A DNA stretch of 64,000 nucleotides from Taudactylus pleione (Eukaryota > Chordata > Amphibia > Anura > Myobatrachidae): contig JAUIMM010000737.1 in assembly GCA_031769625.1 (NCBI GenBank), positions 1,463,501 to 1,527,500 of the forward strand, given 5' to 3'. The translations under genes and the position numbers were made by a program. Positions 1 to 15,000 of the stretch are shown here, one piece after another (position 1 is the first letter of the stretch; each line of letters begins with the position of its first letter). Under the pieces are notes generated by a model. That model searched no databases. It had not been told where the DNA came from and was given only the letters and a program-made list of their open reading frames with translations.

Positions 1-3000
1 GTGACCTCTGCGTGTTAGGGGTACAGTAAGAAGCTATAGGTCAGTATTACATGGATGTATAAGGAGGATGGTGACATACATAGGAGGCCCTGTGACCTCT
101 GAGTGTTAGGGGTACAGTAAGAAGCTATAGGTCAGTATTACATGGATGTATAAGGAGATGGTGACATACAGAGGAGGCCCTGTGACCTCTGCGTGTTAGG
201 GGTACAGTAAGAAGCTATAGGTCAATATTACATGGATGTATAAGGAGATGGTGACATACAGAGGAGGCCCTGTGACCTCTGCGTGTTAGGGGTACAGTAA
301 GAAGCTATAGGTCAGTATTACATGGATGTATAAGGAGATGGTGACATACATAGGAGGCCCTGTGACCTCTGCGTGTTAGGAGTACAGTAAGAAGCTATAG
401 TTCAGTATTACATGGATGTATAAGGAGGATGGTGACATACAGAGGAAGCCCTGTGACCTCTGCGTGTTAGGAGTACAGTAAGAAGCTATAGGTCAGTATT
501 ACATGGATGTATAAGGAGGATGGTGACATACAGAGGAAGCCCTGTGACCTCTGCGTGTTAGGGGTACAGTAAGAAGCTATAGGTCAGTATTACATGGATG
601 TATAAGGAGATGTGACATATAGAGGAGGCCCTGTGACCTCTGCGTGTTAGGGGTACAGTAAGAAGCTATAGGTCAGTATTACATGGATGTATAAGGAGGA
701 TGGTGACATACATAGGAGGCCCTGTGACCTCTGCGTGTTAGGAGTACAGTAAGAAGCTATAGGTCAGTATTACATGGATGTATAAGGAGGATGGTGACAT
801 ACATAGGAGGCCCCGTGACCTCTGCGTGTTAGGAGTACAGTAAGAAGCTATAGGTCAGTATTATATGGATGTATAAGGAGGATGGTGACATACAGAGGAG
901 GCCCTGTGACCTCTGCATGTTAGGAGTACAGTAAGAAGCTATAGGTCAGTATTACATGGATGTATAAGGAGGATGGTGACATACAGAGGAGGCCCTGTGA
1001 CCTCTGAGTGTTAGGGGTACAGTAAGAAGCTATAGGTCAGTATTACATGGATGTATAAGGAGTATGGTGACATACAGAGGAGGCCCTGTGACCTCTGTGT
1101 GTTAGGGGTACAGTAAGACGCTATAGGTCAGTATTACATGGATGTATAAGGAGGATAGTGACATACAGAGGAAGCCCTGTGACCTCTGCGTGTTAGGAGT
1201 ACAGTAAGAAGCTATAGGTCAGTATTACATGGATGTATAAGGAGGATGGTGACATACAGAGGAAGCCCTGTGACCTCTGCGTGTTAGGGGTACAGTAAGA
1301 AGCTATAGGTCAGTATTACATGGATGTATAAGGAGGATGGTGACATACAGAGGAGGCCCTGTGACCTCTGCGTGTTAGGAGTACAGTAAGAAGCTATAGG
1401 TCAGTATTACATGGATGTATAAGGAGGGTGGTGACATACAGAGGAGGCCCTGTGACCTCTGCGTGTTAGGAGTACAGTAAGAAGCTATAGGTCAGTATTA
1501 CATGGATGTATAAGGAGGATGGTGACATACATAGGAGGCCCTGTGACCTCTGCGTGTTAGGGGTACAGTAAGAAGCTATAGATCAGTATTACATGGATGT
1601 ATAAGGAGGATGGTGAAATACAGAAGAGGCCCTGTGACCTCTGCGTGTTAGGAGTACAGTAAGAAGCTATAGGTCAGTATTACATGGATGTATAAGGAGG
1701 ATGGTGACATACGTAGGAGGCCCTGTGACCTCTGAGTGTTAGGGGTACAGTAAGAAGCTATAGTTCAGTATTACATGGATGTATAAGGAGATGGTGACAT
1801 ACAGAGGAGGCCCTGTGACCTCTGCGTGTTAGGAGTACAGTAAGAAGCTATAGGTCAATATTACATGGATGTATAAGGAGGATGGTGACATACATAGGAG
1901 GCCCTGTGACCTCTGCGTGTTAGGAGTACAGTTAGAAGCTAAAGATCAGAATTACATGGATGTATAAGGAGGATGGTGACATACAGAAGAGGCCCTGTGA
2001 CCTCTGCGTGTTAGGGGTACAGTATGAAGCTATAGGTCAGTATTACATGGATGTATAAGGAGGATGGTGACATACATAGGAGGCCCTGTGACCTCTGCGT
2101 GTTAGGGGTACAGTATGAAGCTATAGGTCAGTATTACATGGATGTATAAGGAGATGGTGACATACAGAGGAGGCCCTGTGACCTCTGCGTGTTAGGGGTA
2201 CAGTAAGAAGCTATAGGTCAATATTACATGGATGTATAAGGAGATGGTGACATACAGAGGAGGCCCAGTGACCTCTGCGTGTTAGGGGTACAGTAAGAAG
2301 CTATAGGTCAGTATTACATGGATGTATAAGGAGATGGTGACATACGGAGGAGGACCAGTGACCTCTGAGTGTTAGGGGTACAGTAAGAAGCTATAGGTCA
2401 GTATTACATGGATGTATAAGGAGGATGGTGACATACAGAGGAAGCCCTGTGACCTCTGCGTGTTAGGGGTACAGTAAGAAGCTATAGGTCAGTATTACAT
2501 GGATGTATAAGGAGATGTGACATATAGAGGAGGCCCTGGGACCTCTGCGTGTTAGGGGTACAGTAAGAAGCTAAAGATCAGAATTACATGGATGTATAAG
2601 GAGGATGGTGACATACAGAAGAGGCCCTGTGACCTCTGCATGTTAGGGGTACAGTATGAAGCTATAGGTCAGTATTACATGGATGTATAAGGAGGATGGT
2701 GACATACATAGGAGGCCCTGTGACCTCTGCGTGTTAGGGGTACAGTAAGAAGCTATAGGTCAGTATTACATGGATGTATAAGGAGGATGGTGACATACAT
2801 AGGAGGCCCTGTGACCTCTGCGTGTTAGGGGTACAGTATGAAGCTATAGGTCAGTATTACATGGATGTATAAGGAGATGGTGACATACAGAGGAGGCCCT
2901 GTGACCTCTGCGTGTTAGGGGTACAGTAAGAAGCTATAGGTCAATATTACATGGATGTATAAGGAGATGGTGACATACAGAGGAGGCCCAGTGACCTCTG

Positions 3001-6000
3001 CGTGTTAGGGGTACAGTAAGAAGCTATAGGTCAGTATTACATGGATGTATAAGGAGATGGTGACATACGGAGGAGGCCCAGTGACCTCTGAGTGTTAGGG
3101 GTACAGTAAGAAGCTATAGGTCAGTATTACATGGATGTATAAGGAGATGGTGACATACGGAGGAGGACCAGTGACCTCTGCGTGTTAGGGGTACAGTAAG
3201 AAGCTATAGGTCAGTATTACATGGATGTATAAGGAGGATGGTGACATACATAGGAGGCCCTGTGACCTCTGCGTGTTAGGGGTACAGTATGAAGCTATAG
3301 GTCAGTATTACATGGATGTATAAGGAGATGGTGACATACAGAGGAGGCCCTGTGACCTCTGCGTGTTAGGGGTACAGTAAGAAGCTATAGGTCAATATTA
3401 CATGGATGTATAAGGAGATGGTGACATACAGAGGAGGCCCAGTGACCTCTGCGTGTTAGGGGTACAGTAAGAAGCTATAGGTCAGTATTACATGGATGTA
3501 TAAGGAGATGGTGACATACGGAGGAGGCCCAGTGACCTCTGAGTGTTAGGGGTACAGTAAGAAGCTATAGGTCAGTATTACATGGATGTATAAGGAGGAT
3601 GGTGACATACAGAGGAAGCCCTGTGACCTCTGCGTGTTAGGGGTACAGTAAGAAGCTATAGGTCAGTATTACATGGATGTATAAGGAGATGTGACATATA
3701 GAGGAGGCCCTGGGACCTCTGCGTGTTAGGGGTACAGTAAGAAGCTATAGGTCAGTATTACATGGATGTATAAGGAGGATGGTGACATACATAGGAGGCC
3801 CTGTGACCTCTGTGTGTTACGAGTACAGTAAGAAGCTATAGGTCAGTATTACATGGATGTATAAGGAGGATGGTGACATACATAGGAGGCCCTGTGACCT
3901 CTGCGTGTTAGGAGTACAGTAAGAAGCTATAGGTCAGTATTACATGGATGTATAAGGAGGATGGTGACATACAGAGGAGGCCCTGTGACCTCTGCATGTT
4001 AGGAGTACAGTAAGAAGCTATAGGTCAGTATTACATGGATGTATAAGGAGGATGGTGACATACAGAGGAGGCCCTGTGACCTCTGAGTGTTAGGGGTACA
4101 GTAAGAAGCTATAGGTCAGTATTACATGGATGTATAAGGAGGATGGTGACATACATAGGAGGCCCTGGGACCTCTGAGTGTTAGGGGTACAGTAAGAAAC
4201 TATAGGTCAGTATTACATGGATGTATAAGGAGGATGGTGACATACAGAGGAGGCCCTGTGACCTCTGCGTGCTAGGAGTACAGTAAGAAGCTATAGGTCA
4301 GTATTACATGGATGTATAAGGAGGATGGTGACATACAGAGGAGGCCCTGTGACCTCTGCGTGTTAGGAGTACAGTAAGAAGCTATAGGTCAGTATTACAT
4401 GGATGTATAAGGAGATGGTGACATACAGAGGAGGCCCTGTGACCTCTGTGTGTTAGGGGTACAGTAAGACGCTATAGGTCAGTATTACATGGATGTATAA
4501 GGAGGATGGCGACATACAGAGGAAGCCCTGTGACCTCTGCGTGTTAGGAGTACAGTAAGAAGCTATAGGTCAGTATTACATGGATGTATAAGGAGGATGG
4601 TGACATACAGAGGAAGCCCTGTGACCTCTGCGTGTTAGGGGTACAGTAAGAAGCTATAGGTCAGTATTACATGGATGTATAAGGAGGATGGTGACATACA
4701 GAGGAGGCCCTGTGACCTCTGCGTGTTAGGAGTACAGTAAGAAGCTATAGGTCAGTATTACATGGATGTATAAGGAGGATGGTGACATACATAGGAGGCC
4801 CTGTGACCTCTGCGTGTTAGGGGTACAGTAAGAAGCTTTAGATCAGTATTACATGGATGTATACGGAGGATGGTGACATACAGAAGAGGCCCTGTGACCT
4901 CTGCGTGTTAGGGGTACAGTAAGAAGCTATAGGTCAGTATTACATGGATGTATAAGGAGGATGGTGACATACATAGGAGGCCCTGTGACCTCTGCGTGTT
5001 AGGGGTACAGTAAGAAGCTATAGGTCAGTATTACATGGATGTATAAGGAGGATGGTGACATACAGAGGAGGCCCTGTGACCTCTGCGTGTTAGGAGTACA
5101 GTAAGAAGCTATAGGTCAGTATTACATGGATGTATAAGGAGGATGGTGACATACAGAGGAGGCCCTGTGACCTCTGCGTGTTAGGAGTACAGTAAGAAGC
5201 TATAGGTCAGTATTACATGGATGTATAAGGAGGGTGGTGACATACAGAGGAGGCCCTGTGACCTCTGCGTGTTAGGAGTACAGTAAGAAGCTATAGGTCA
5301 GTATTACATGGATGTATAAGGAGGATGGTGACATACATAGGAGGCCCTGTGACCTCTGCGTGTTAGGGGTACAGTAAGAAGCTATAGATCAGTATTACAT
5401 GGATGTATAAGGAGGATGGTGAAATACAGAAGAGGCCCTGTGACCTCTGCGTGTTAGGAGTACAGTAAGAAGCTATAGGTCAGTATTACATGGATGTATA
5501 AGGAGGATGGTGACATACGTAGGAGGCCCTGTGACCTCTGAGTGTTAGGGGTACAGTAAGAAGCTATAGTTCAGTATTACATGGATGTATAAGGAGATGG
5601 TGACATACAGAGGAGGCCCTGTGACCTCTGCGTGTTAGGGGTACAGTAAGAAGCTATAGGTCAGTATTACATGGATGTATAAGGAGATGGTGACATACAG
5701 AGGAGGCCGTGTGACCTCTGCGTGTTAGGAGTACAGTAAGAAGCTATAGTTCAGTATTACATGGATGTATAAGGAGGATGGTGACATACAGAGGAAGCCC
5801 TGAGACCTCTGCGTGTTAGGAGTACAGTAAGAAGCTATAGGTCAGTATTACATGGATGTATAAGGAGGATGGTGACATACAGAGGAAGCCCTGTGACCTC
5901 TGCGTGTTAGGGGTACAGTAAGAAGCTATAGGTCAGTATTACATGGATGTATAAGGAGATGTGACATATAGAGGAGGCCCTGTGACCTCTGCGTGTTAGG

Positions 6001-9000
6001 GGTACAGTAAGAAGCTATAGGTCAGTATTACATGGATGTATAAGGAGGGTGGTGACATACAGAGGAGGCCCTGTGACCTCTGCGTGTTAGGAGTACAGTA
6101 AGAAGCTATAGGTCAGTATTACATGGATGTATAAGGAGGATGGTGACATACATAGGAGGCCCTGTGACCTCTGCGTGTTAGGGGTACAGAAAGAAGCTTT
6201 AGATCAGTATTACATGGATGTATACGGAGGATGGTGACATACAGAAGAGGCCCTGTGACCTCTGCGTGTTAGGGGTACAGTATGAAGCTATAGGTCAGTA
6301 TTACATGGATGTATAAGGAGGATGGTGACATACAGAGGAGTCCCTGTGACCTCTGCGTGTTAGGAGTACAGTAAGAAGCTATAGGTCAGTATTACATGGA
6401 TGTATAAGGAGGATGGTGACATACATAGGAGGCCCTGTGACCTCTGCGTGTTAGGGGTACAGTAAGAAGCTATAGGTCAGTATTACATGGATGTATAAGG
6501 AGATGGTGACATACAGAGGAGGCCCTGTGACCTCTGCGTGTTAGGAGTACAGTAAGAAGCTATAGTTCAGTATTACATGGATGTATAAGGAGGATGGTGA
6601 CATACATCGGAAGCCCTGTGACCTCTGCGTGTTAGGAGTACAGTAAGAAGCTATAGGTCAGTATTACATGGATGTATAAGGAGGATGGTGACATACAGAG
6701 GAAGCCCTGTGACCTCTGCTTGTTAGGGGTACAGTAAGAAGCTATAGGTCAGTATTACATGGATGTATAAGGAGATGTGACATATAGAGGAGGCCCTGTG
6801 ACCTCTGCGTGTTAGGGGTACAGTAAGAAGCTATAGGTCAGTATTACATGGATGTATAAGGAGGATGGTGACATACATAGGAGGCCCTGTGACCTCTGCG
6901 TGTTAGGGGTACAGTAAGAAGCTTTAGATCAGTATTACATGGATGTATAAGGAGGGTGGTGACATACAGAGGAGGCCCTGTGACCTTTGCGTGTTAGGAG
7001 TACAGTAAGAAGCTATAGGTCAGTATTACATGGATGTATAAGGAGGATGGTGACATACATAGGAGGCCCTGTGACCTCTGCGTGTTAGGGGTACAGTAAG
7101 AAGCTTTAGATCAGTATTACATGGATGTATACGAAGGATGGTGACATACAGAAGAGGCCCTGTGACCTCTGCGTGTTAGGGGTACAGTATGAAGCTATAG
7201 GTCAGTATTACATGGATGTATAAGGAGGATGGTGACATACGTAGGAGGCCCTGTGACCTCTGCGTGTTAGGGGTACAGTAAGAAGCTATAGGTCAGTATT
7301 ACATGGATGTATAAGGAGGATGGTGACATACAGAGGAGGCCCTGTGACCTCTGAGTGTTAGGGGTACAGTAAGAAGCTATAGGTCAGTATTACATGGATG
7401 TATAAGGAGGATGGTGACATACATAGGAGGCCCTGGGACCTCTGAGTGTTAGGGGTACAGTAAGAAGCTATAGGTCAGTATTACATGGATGTATAAGGAG
7501 GATGGTGACAAACAGAGGAGGCCCTGTGACCTCTGCGTGCTAGGAGTACAGTAAGAAGCTATAGGTCAGTATTACATGGATGTATAAGGAGTATGGTGAC
7601 ATACAGAGGAGGCCCTGTGACCTCTGTGTGTTAGGGGTACAGTAAGACGCTATAGGTCAGTATTACATGGATGTATAAGGAGGATGGCGACATACAGAGG
7701 AAGCCCTGTGACCTCTGCGTGTTAGGAGTACAGTAAGAAGCTATAGGTCAGTATTACATGGATGTATAAGGAGGATGGTGACATACAGAGGAAGCCCTGT
7801 GACCTCTGCGTGTTAGGGGTACAGTAAGAAGCTATAGGTCAGTATTACATGGATGTATAAGGAGGATGGTGACATACAGAGGAGGCCCTGTGACCTCTGC
7901 GTGTTAGGAGTACAGTAAGAAGCTATAGGTCAGTATTACATGGATGTATAAGGAGGATGGTGACATACATAGGAGGCCCTGTGACCTCTGCGTGTTAGGG
8001 GTACAGTAAGAAGCTTTAGATCAGTATTACATGGATGTATACGGAGGATGGTGACATACAGAAGAGGCCCTGTGACCTCTGCGTGTTAGGGGTACAGTAA
8101 GAAGCTATAGGTCAGTATTACATGGATGTATAAGGAGGATGGTGACATACATAGGAGGCCCTGTGACCTCTGCGTGTTAGGGGTACAGTAAGAAGCTATA
8201 GGTCAGTATTACATGGATGTATAAGGAGGATGGTGACATACATAGGAGGCCCTGTGACCTCTGTGTGTTACGAGTACAGTAAGAAGCTATAGGTCAGTAT
8301 TACATGGATGTATAAGGAGGATGGTGACATACATAGGAGGCCCTGTGACCTCTGCGTGTTAGGAGTACAGTAAGAAGCTATAGGTCAGTATTACATGGAT
8401 GTATAAGGAGGATGGTGACATACAGAGGAGGCACTGTGACCTCTGCATGTTAGGAGTCAGTATTACATGGATGTATAAGGAGGATGGTGACATACAGAGG
8501 AGGCCCTGTGACCTCTGAGTGTTAGGGGTACAGTAAGAAGCTATAGGTCAGTATTACATGGATGTATAAGGAGGATGGTGACATACATAGGAGGCCCTGG
8601 GACCTCTGAGTGTTAGGGGTACAGTAAGAAACTATAGGTCAGTATTACATGGATGTATAAGGAGGATGGTGACATACAGAGGAGGCCCTGTGACCTCTGC
8701 GTGCTAGGAGTACAGTAAGAAGCTATAGGTCAGTATTACATGGATGTATAAGGAGGATGGTGACATACAGAGGAGGCCCTGTGACCTCTGCGTGTTAGGA
8801 GTACAGTAAGAAGCTATAGGTCAGTATTACATGGATGTATAAGGAGATGGTGACATACAGAGGAGGCCCTGTGACCACTGTGTGTTAGGGGTACAGTAAG
8901 ACGCTATAGGTCAGTATTACATGGATGTATAAGGAGGATGGCGACATACAGAGGAAGCCCTGTGACCTCTGCGTGTTAGGAGTACAGTAAGAAGCTATAG

Positions 9001-12000
9001 GTCAGTATTACATGGATGTATAAGGAGGATGGTGACATACAGAGGAAGCCCTGTGACCTCTGCGTGTTAGGGGTACAGTAAGAAGCTATAGGTCAGTATT
9101 ACATGGATGTATAAGGAGGATGGTGACATACAGAGGAGGCCCTGTGACCTCTGCGTGTTAGGAGTACAGTAAGAAGCTATAGGTCAGTATTACATGGATG
9201 TATAAGGAGGATGGTGACATACATAGGAGGCCCTGTGACCTCTGCGTGTTAGGGGTACAGTAAGAAGCTTTAGATCAGTATTACATGGATGTATACGGAG
9301 GATGGTGACATACAGAAGAGGCCCTGTGACCTCTGCGTGTTAGGGGTACAGTAAGAAGCTATAGGTCAGTATTACATGGATGTATAAGGAGGATGGTGAC
9401 ATACATAGGAGGCCCTGTGACCTCTGCGTGTTAGGGGTACAGTAAGAAGCTATAGGTCAGTATTACATGGATGTATAAGGAGGATGGTGACATACAGAGG
9501 AGGCCCTGTGACCTCTGCGTGTTAGGAGTACAGTAAGAAGCTATAGGTCAGTATTACATGGATGTATAAGGAGGATGGTGAAATACATAGGAGGCCCTGT
9601 GACCTCTGCGTGTTAGGGGTACAGTAAGAAGCTATAGGTCAGTATTACATGGATGTATAAGGAGATGGTGACATACAGAGGAGGCCGTGTGACCTCTGCG
9701 TGTTAGGAGTACAGTAAGAAGCTATAGTTCAGTATTACATGGATGTATAAGGAGGATGGTGACATACAGAGGAAGCCCTGAGACCTCTGCGTGTTAGGAG
9801 TACAGTAAGAAGCTATAGGTCAGTATTACATGGATGTATAAGGAGGATGGTGACATACAGAGGAAGCCCTGTGACCTCTGCGTGTTAGGGGTACAGTAAG
9901 AAGCTATAGGTCAGTATTACATGGATGTATAAGGAGATGTGACATATAGAGGAGGCCCTGTGACCTCTGCGTGTTAGGGGTACAGTAAGAAGCTATAGGT
10001 CAGTATTACATGGATGTATAAGGAGGATGGTGACATACAGAGGAGGCCCTGTGACCTCTGCGTGTTAGGAGTACAGTAAGAAGCTATAGGTCAGTATTAC
10101 ATGGATGTATAAGGAGGGTGGTGACATACAGAGGAGGCCCTGTGACCTCTGCGTGTTAGGAGTACAGTAAGAAGCTATAGGTCAGTATTACATGGATGTA
10201 TAAGGAGGATGGTGACATACATAGGAGGCCCTGTGACCTCTGCGTGTTAGGGGTACAGAAAGAAGCTTTAGATCAGTATTACATGGATGTATACGGAGGA
10301 TGGTGACATACAGAAGAGGCCCTGTGACCTCTGCGTGTTAGGGGTACAGTATGAAGCTATAGGTCAGTATTACATGGATGTATAAGGAGGATGGTGACAT
10401 ACAGAGGAGTCCCTGTGACCTCTGCGTGTTAGGAGTACAGTAAGAAGCTATAGGTCAGTATTACATGGATGTATAAGGAGGATGGTGACATACATAGGAG
10501 GCCCTGTGACCTCTGCGTGTTAGGGGTACAGTAAGAAGCTATAGGTCAGTATTACATGGATGTATAAGGAGATGGTGACATACAGAGGAGGCCCTGTGAC
10601 CTCTGCGTGTTAGGAGTACAGTAAGAAGCTATAGTTCAGTATTACATGGATGTATAAGGAGGATGGTGACATACATCGGAAGCCCTGTGACCTCTGCGTG
10701 TTAGGAGTACAGTAAGAAGCTATAGGTCAGTATTACATGGATGTATAAGGAGGATGGTGACATACAGAGGAAGCCCTGTGACCTCTGCTTGTTAGGGGTA
10801 CAGTAAGAAGCTATAGGTCAGTATTACATGGATGTATAAGGAGATGTGACATATAGAGGAGGCCCTGTGACCTCTGCGTGTTAGGGGTACAGTAAGAAGC
10901 TATAGGTCAGTATTACATGGATGTATATGGAGGATGGTGACATACATAGGAGGCCCTGTGACCTCTGCGTGTTAGGGGTACAGTAAGAAGCTTTAGATCA
11001 GTATTACATGGATGTATAAGGAGGGTGGTGACATACAGAGGAGGCCCTGTGACCTCTGCGTGTTAGGAGTACAGTAAGAAGCTATAGGTCAGTATTACAT
11101 GGATGTATAAGGAGGATGGTGACATACATAGGAGGCCCTGTGACCTCTGCGTGTTAGGGGTACAGTAAGAAGCTTTAGATCAGTATTACATGGATGTATA
11201 CGAAGGATGGTGACATACAGAAGAGGCCCTGTGACCTCTGCGTGTTAGGGGTACAGTATGAAGCTATAGGTCAGTATTACATGGATGTATAAGGAGGATG
11301 GTGACATACGTAGGAGGCCCTGTGACCTCTGCGTGTTAGGGGTACAGTAAGAAGCTATAGGTCAGTATTACATGGATGTATAAGGAGGATGGTGACATAC
11401 AGAGGAGGCCCTGTGACCTCTGAGTGTTAGGGGTACAGTAAGAAGCTATAGGTCAGTATTACATGGATGTATAAGGAGGATGGTGACATACATAGGAGGC
11501 CCTGGGACCTCTGAGTGTTAGGGGTACAGTAAGAAGCTATAGGTCAGTATTACATGGATGTATAAGGAGGATGGTGACATACAGAGGAGGCCCTGTGACC
11601 TCTGCGTGCTAGGAGTACAGTAAGAAGCTATAGGTCAGTATTACATGGATGTATAAGGAGTATGGTGACATACAGAGGAGGCCCTGTGACCTCTGTGTGT
11701 TAGGGGTACAGTAAGACGCTATAGGTCAGTATTACATGGATGTATAAGGAGGATGGCGACATACAGAGGAAGCCCTGTGACCTCTGCGTGTTAGGAGTAC
11801 AGTAAGAAGCTATAGGTCAGTATTACATGGATGTATAAGGAGGATGGTGACATACAGAGGAAGCCCTGTGACCTCTGCGTGTTAGGGGTACAGTAAGAAG
11901 CTATAGGTCAGTATTACATGGATGTATAAGGAGGATGGTGACATACAGAGGAGGCCCTGTGACCTCTGCGTGTTAGGAGTACAGTAAGAAGCTATAGGTC

Positions 12001-15000
12001 AGTATTACATGGATGTATAAGGAGGGTGGTGACATACAGAGGAGGCCCTGTGACCTCTGCGTGTTAGGAGTACAGTAAGAAGCTATAGGTCAGTATTACA
12101 TGGATGTATAAGGAGGATGGTGACATACATAGGAGGCCCTGTGACCTCTGCGTGTTAGGGGTACAGTAAGAAGCTTTAGATCAGTATTACATGGATGTAT
12201 ACGGAGGATGGTGACATACAGAAGAGGCCCTGTGACCTCTGCGTGTTAGGGGTACAGTAAGAAGCTATAGGTCAGTATTACATGGATGTATAAGGAGGAT
12301 GGTGACATACATAGGAGGCCCTGTGACCTCTGCGTGTTAGGGGTACAGTAAGAAGCTATAGGTCAGTATTACATGGATGTATAAGGAGGATGGTGACATA
12401 CAGAGGAGGCCCTGTGACCTCTGCGTGTTAGGAGTACAGTAAGAAGCTATAGGTCAGTATTACATGGATGTATAAGGAGGATGGTGACATACATAGGAGG
12501 CCCTGTGACCTCTGCGTGTTAGGGGTACAGTAAGAAGCTATAGGTCAGTATTACATGGATGTATAAGGAGATGGTGACATACAGAGGAGGCCGTGTGACT
12601 TCTGCGTGTTAGGAGTACAGTAAGAAGCTATAGTTCAGTATTACATGGATGTATAAGGAGGATGGTGACATACAGAGGAAGCCCTGAGACCTCTGCGTGT
12701 TAGGAGTACAGTAAGAAGCTATAGGTCAGTATTACATGGATGTATAAGGAGGATGGTGACATACAGAGGAAGCCCTGTGACCTCTGCGTGTTAGGGGTAC
12801 AGTAAGAAGCTATAGGTCAGTATTACATGGATGTATAAGGAGATGTGACATATAGAGGAGGCCCTGTGACCTCTGCGTGTTAGGGGTACAGTAAGAAGCT
12901 ATAGGTCAGTATTACATGGATGTATAAGGAGGATGGTGACATACAGAGGAGGCCCTGTGACCTCTGCGTGTTAGGAGTACAGTAAGAAGCTATAGGTCAG
13001 TATTACATGGATGTATAAGGAGGGTGGTGACATACAGAGGAGGCCCTGTGACCTCTGCGTGTTAGGAGTACAGTAAGAAGCTATAGGTCAGTATTACATG
13101 GATGTATAAGGAGGATGGTGACATACATAGGAGGCCCTGTGACCTCTGCGTGTTAGGGGTACAGTAAGAAGCTTTAGATCAGTATTACATGGATGTATAC
13201 GGAGGATGGTGACATACAGAAGAGGCCCTGTGACCTCTGCGTGTTAGGGGTACAGTATGAAGCTATAGGTCAGTATTACATGGATGTATAAGGAGGATGG
13301 TGACATACGTAGGAGGCCCTGTGACCTCTGCTTGTTAGGGGTACAGTAAGAAGCTATAGGTCAGTATTACATGGATGTATAAGGAGGATGGTGACATACA
13401 TAGGAGGCCCTGTGACCTCTGCGTGTTAGGGGTACAGTAAGAAGCTATAGGTCAGTATTACATGGATGTATAAGGAGGATGGTGACATACAGAGGAGGCC
13501 CTGTGACCTCTGCGTGTTAGGAGTACATAAGAAGCTATAGGTCAGTATTACATGGATGTATAAGGAGGATGGTGACATACATAGGAGGCCCTGTGACCTC
13601 TGCGTGTTAGGGGTACAGTAAGAAGCTATAGGTCAGTATTACATGGATGTATAAGGAGATGGTGACATACAGAGGAGGCCCTGTGACCTCTGCGTGTTAG
13701 GAGTACAGTAAGAAGCTATAGTTCAGTATTACATGGATGTATAAGGAGGATGGTGACATACATCGGAAGCCCTGTGACCTCTGCGTGTTAGGAGTACAGT
13801 AAGAAGCTATAGGTCAGTATTACATGGATGTATAAGGAGGATGGTGACATACAGAGGAAGCCCTGTGACCTCTGCTTGTTAGGGGAACAGTAAGAAGCTA
13901 TAGGTCAGTATTACATGGATGTATAAGGAGATGTGACATATAGAGGAGGCCCTGTGACCTCTGCGTGTTAGGGGTACAGTAAGAAGCTATAGGTCAGTAT
14001 TACATGGATGTATAAGGAGGATGGTGACATACATAGGAGGCCCTGTGACCTCTGCGTGTTAGGGGTACAGTAAGAAGCTTTAGATCAGTATTACATGGAT
14101 GTATAAGGAGGGTGGTGACATACAGAGGAGGCCCTGTGACCTCTGCGTGTTAGGAGTACAGTAAGAAGCTATAGGTCAGTATTACATGGATGTATAAGGA
14201 GGATGGTGACATACATAGGAGGCCCTGTGACCTCTGCGTGTTAGGGGTACAGTAAGAAGCTTTAGATCAGTATTACATGGATGTATACGAAGGATGGTGA
14301 CATACAGAAGAGGCCCTGTGACCTCTGCGTGTTAGGGGTACAGTATGAAGCTATAGGTCAGTATTACATGGATGTATAAGGAGGATGGTGACATACGTAG
14401 GAGGCCCTGTGACCTCTGCGTGTTAGGGGTACAGTAAGAAGCTATAGGTCAGTATTACATGGATGTATAAGGAGGATGGTGACATACATAGGAGGCCCTG
14501 TGACCTCTGCGTGTTAGGGGTACAGTAAGAAGCTATAGGTCAGTATTACATGGATGTATAAGGAGATGGTGACATACAGAGGAGGCCCTGTGACCTCTGC
14601 GTGTTAGGAGTACAGTAAGAAGCTATAGTTCAGTATTACATGGATGTATAAGGAGGATGGTGACATACAGAGGAAGCCCTGTGACCTCTGCGTGTTAGGA
14701 GTACAGTAAGAAGCTATAGGTCAGTATTACATGGATGTATAAGGAGGATGGTGACATACAGAGGAAGCCCTGTGACCTCTGCGTGTTAGGGGTACAGTAA
14801 GAAGCTATAGGTCAGTATTACATGGATGTATAAGGAGATGTGACATACAGAGGAGGCCCTGTGACCTCTGAGTGTTAGGGGTACAGTAAGAAGCTATAGT
14901 TCAGTATTACATGGATGTATAAGGAGATGGTGACATACATAGGAGGCCCTGTGACCTCTGCGTGTTAGGAGTACAGTAAGAAGCTATAGGTCAGTATTAC

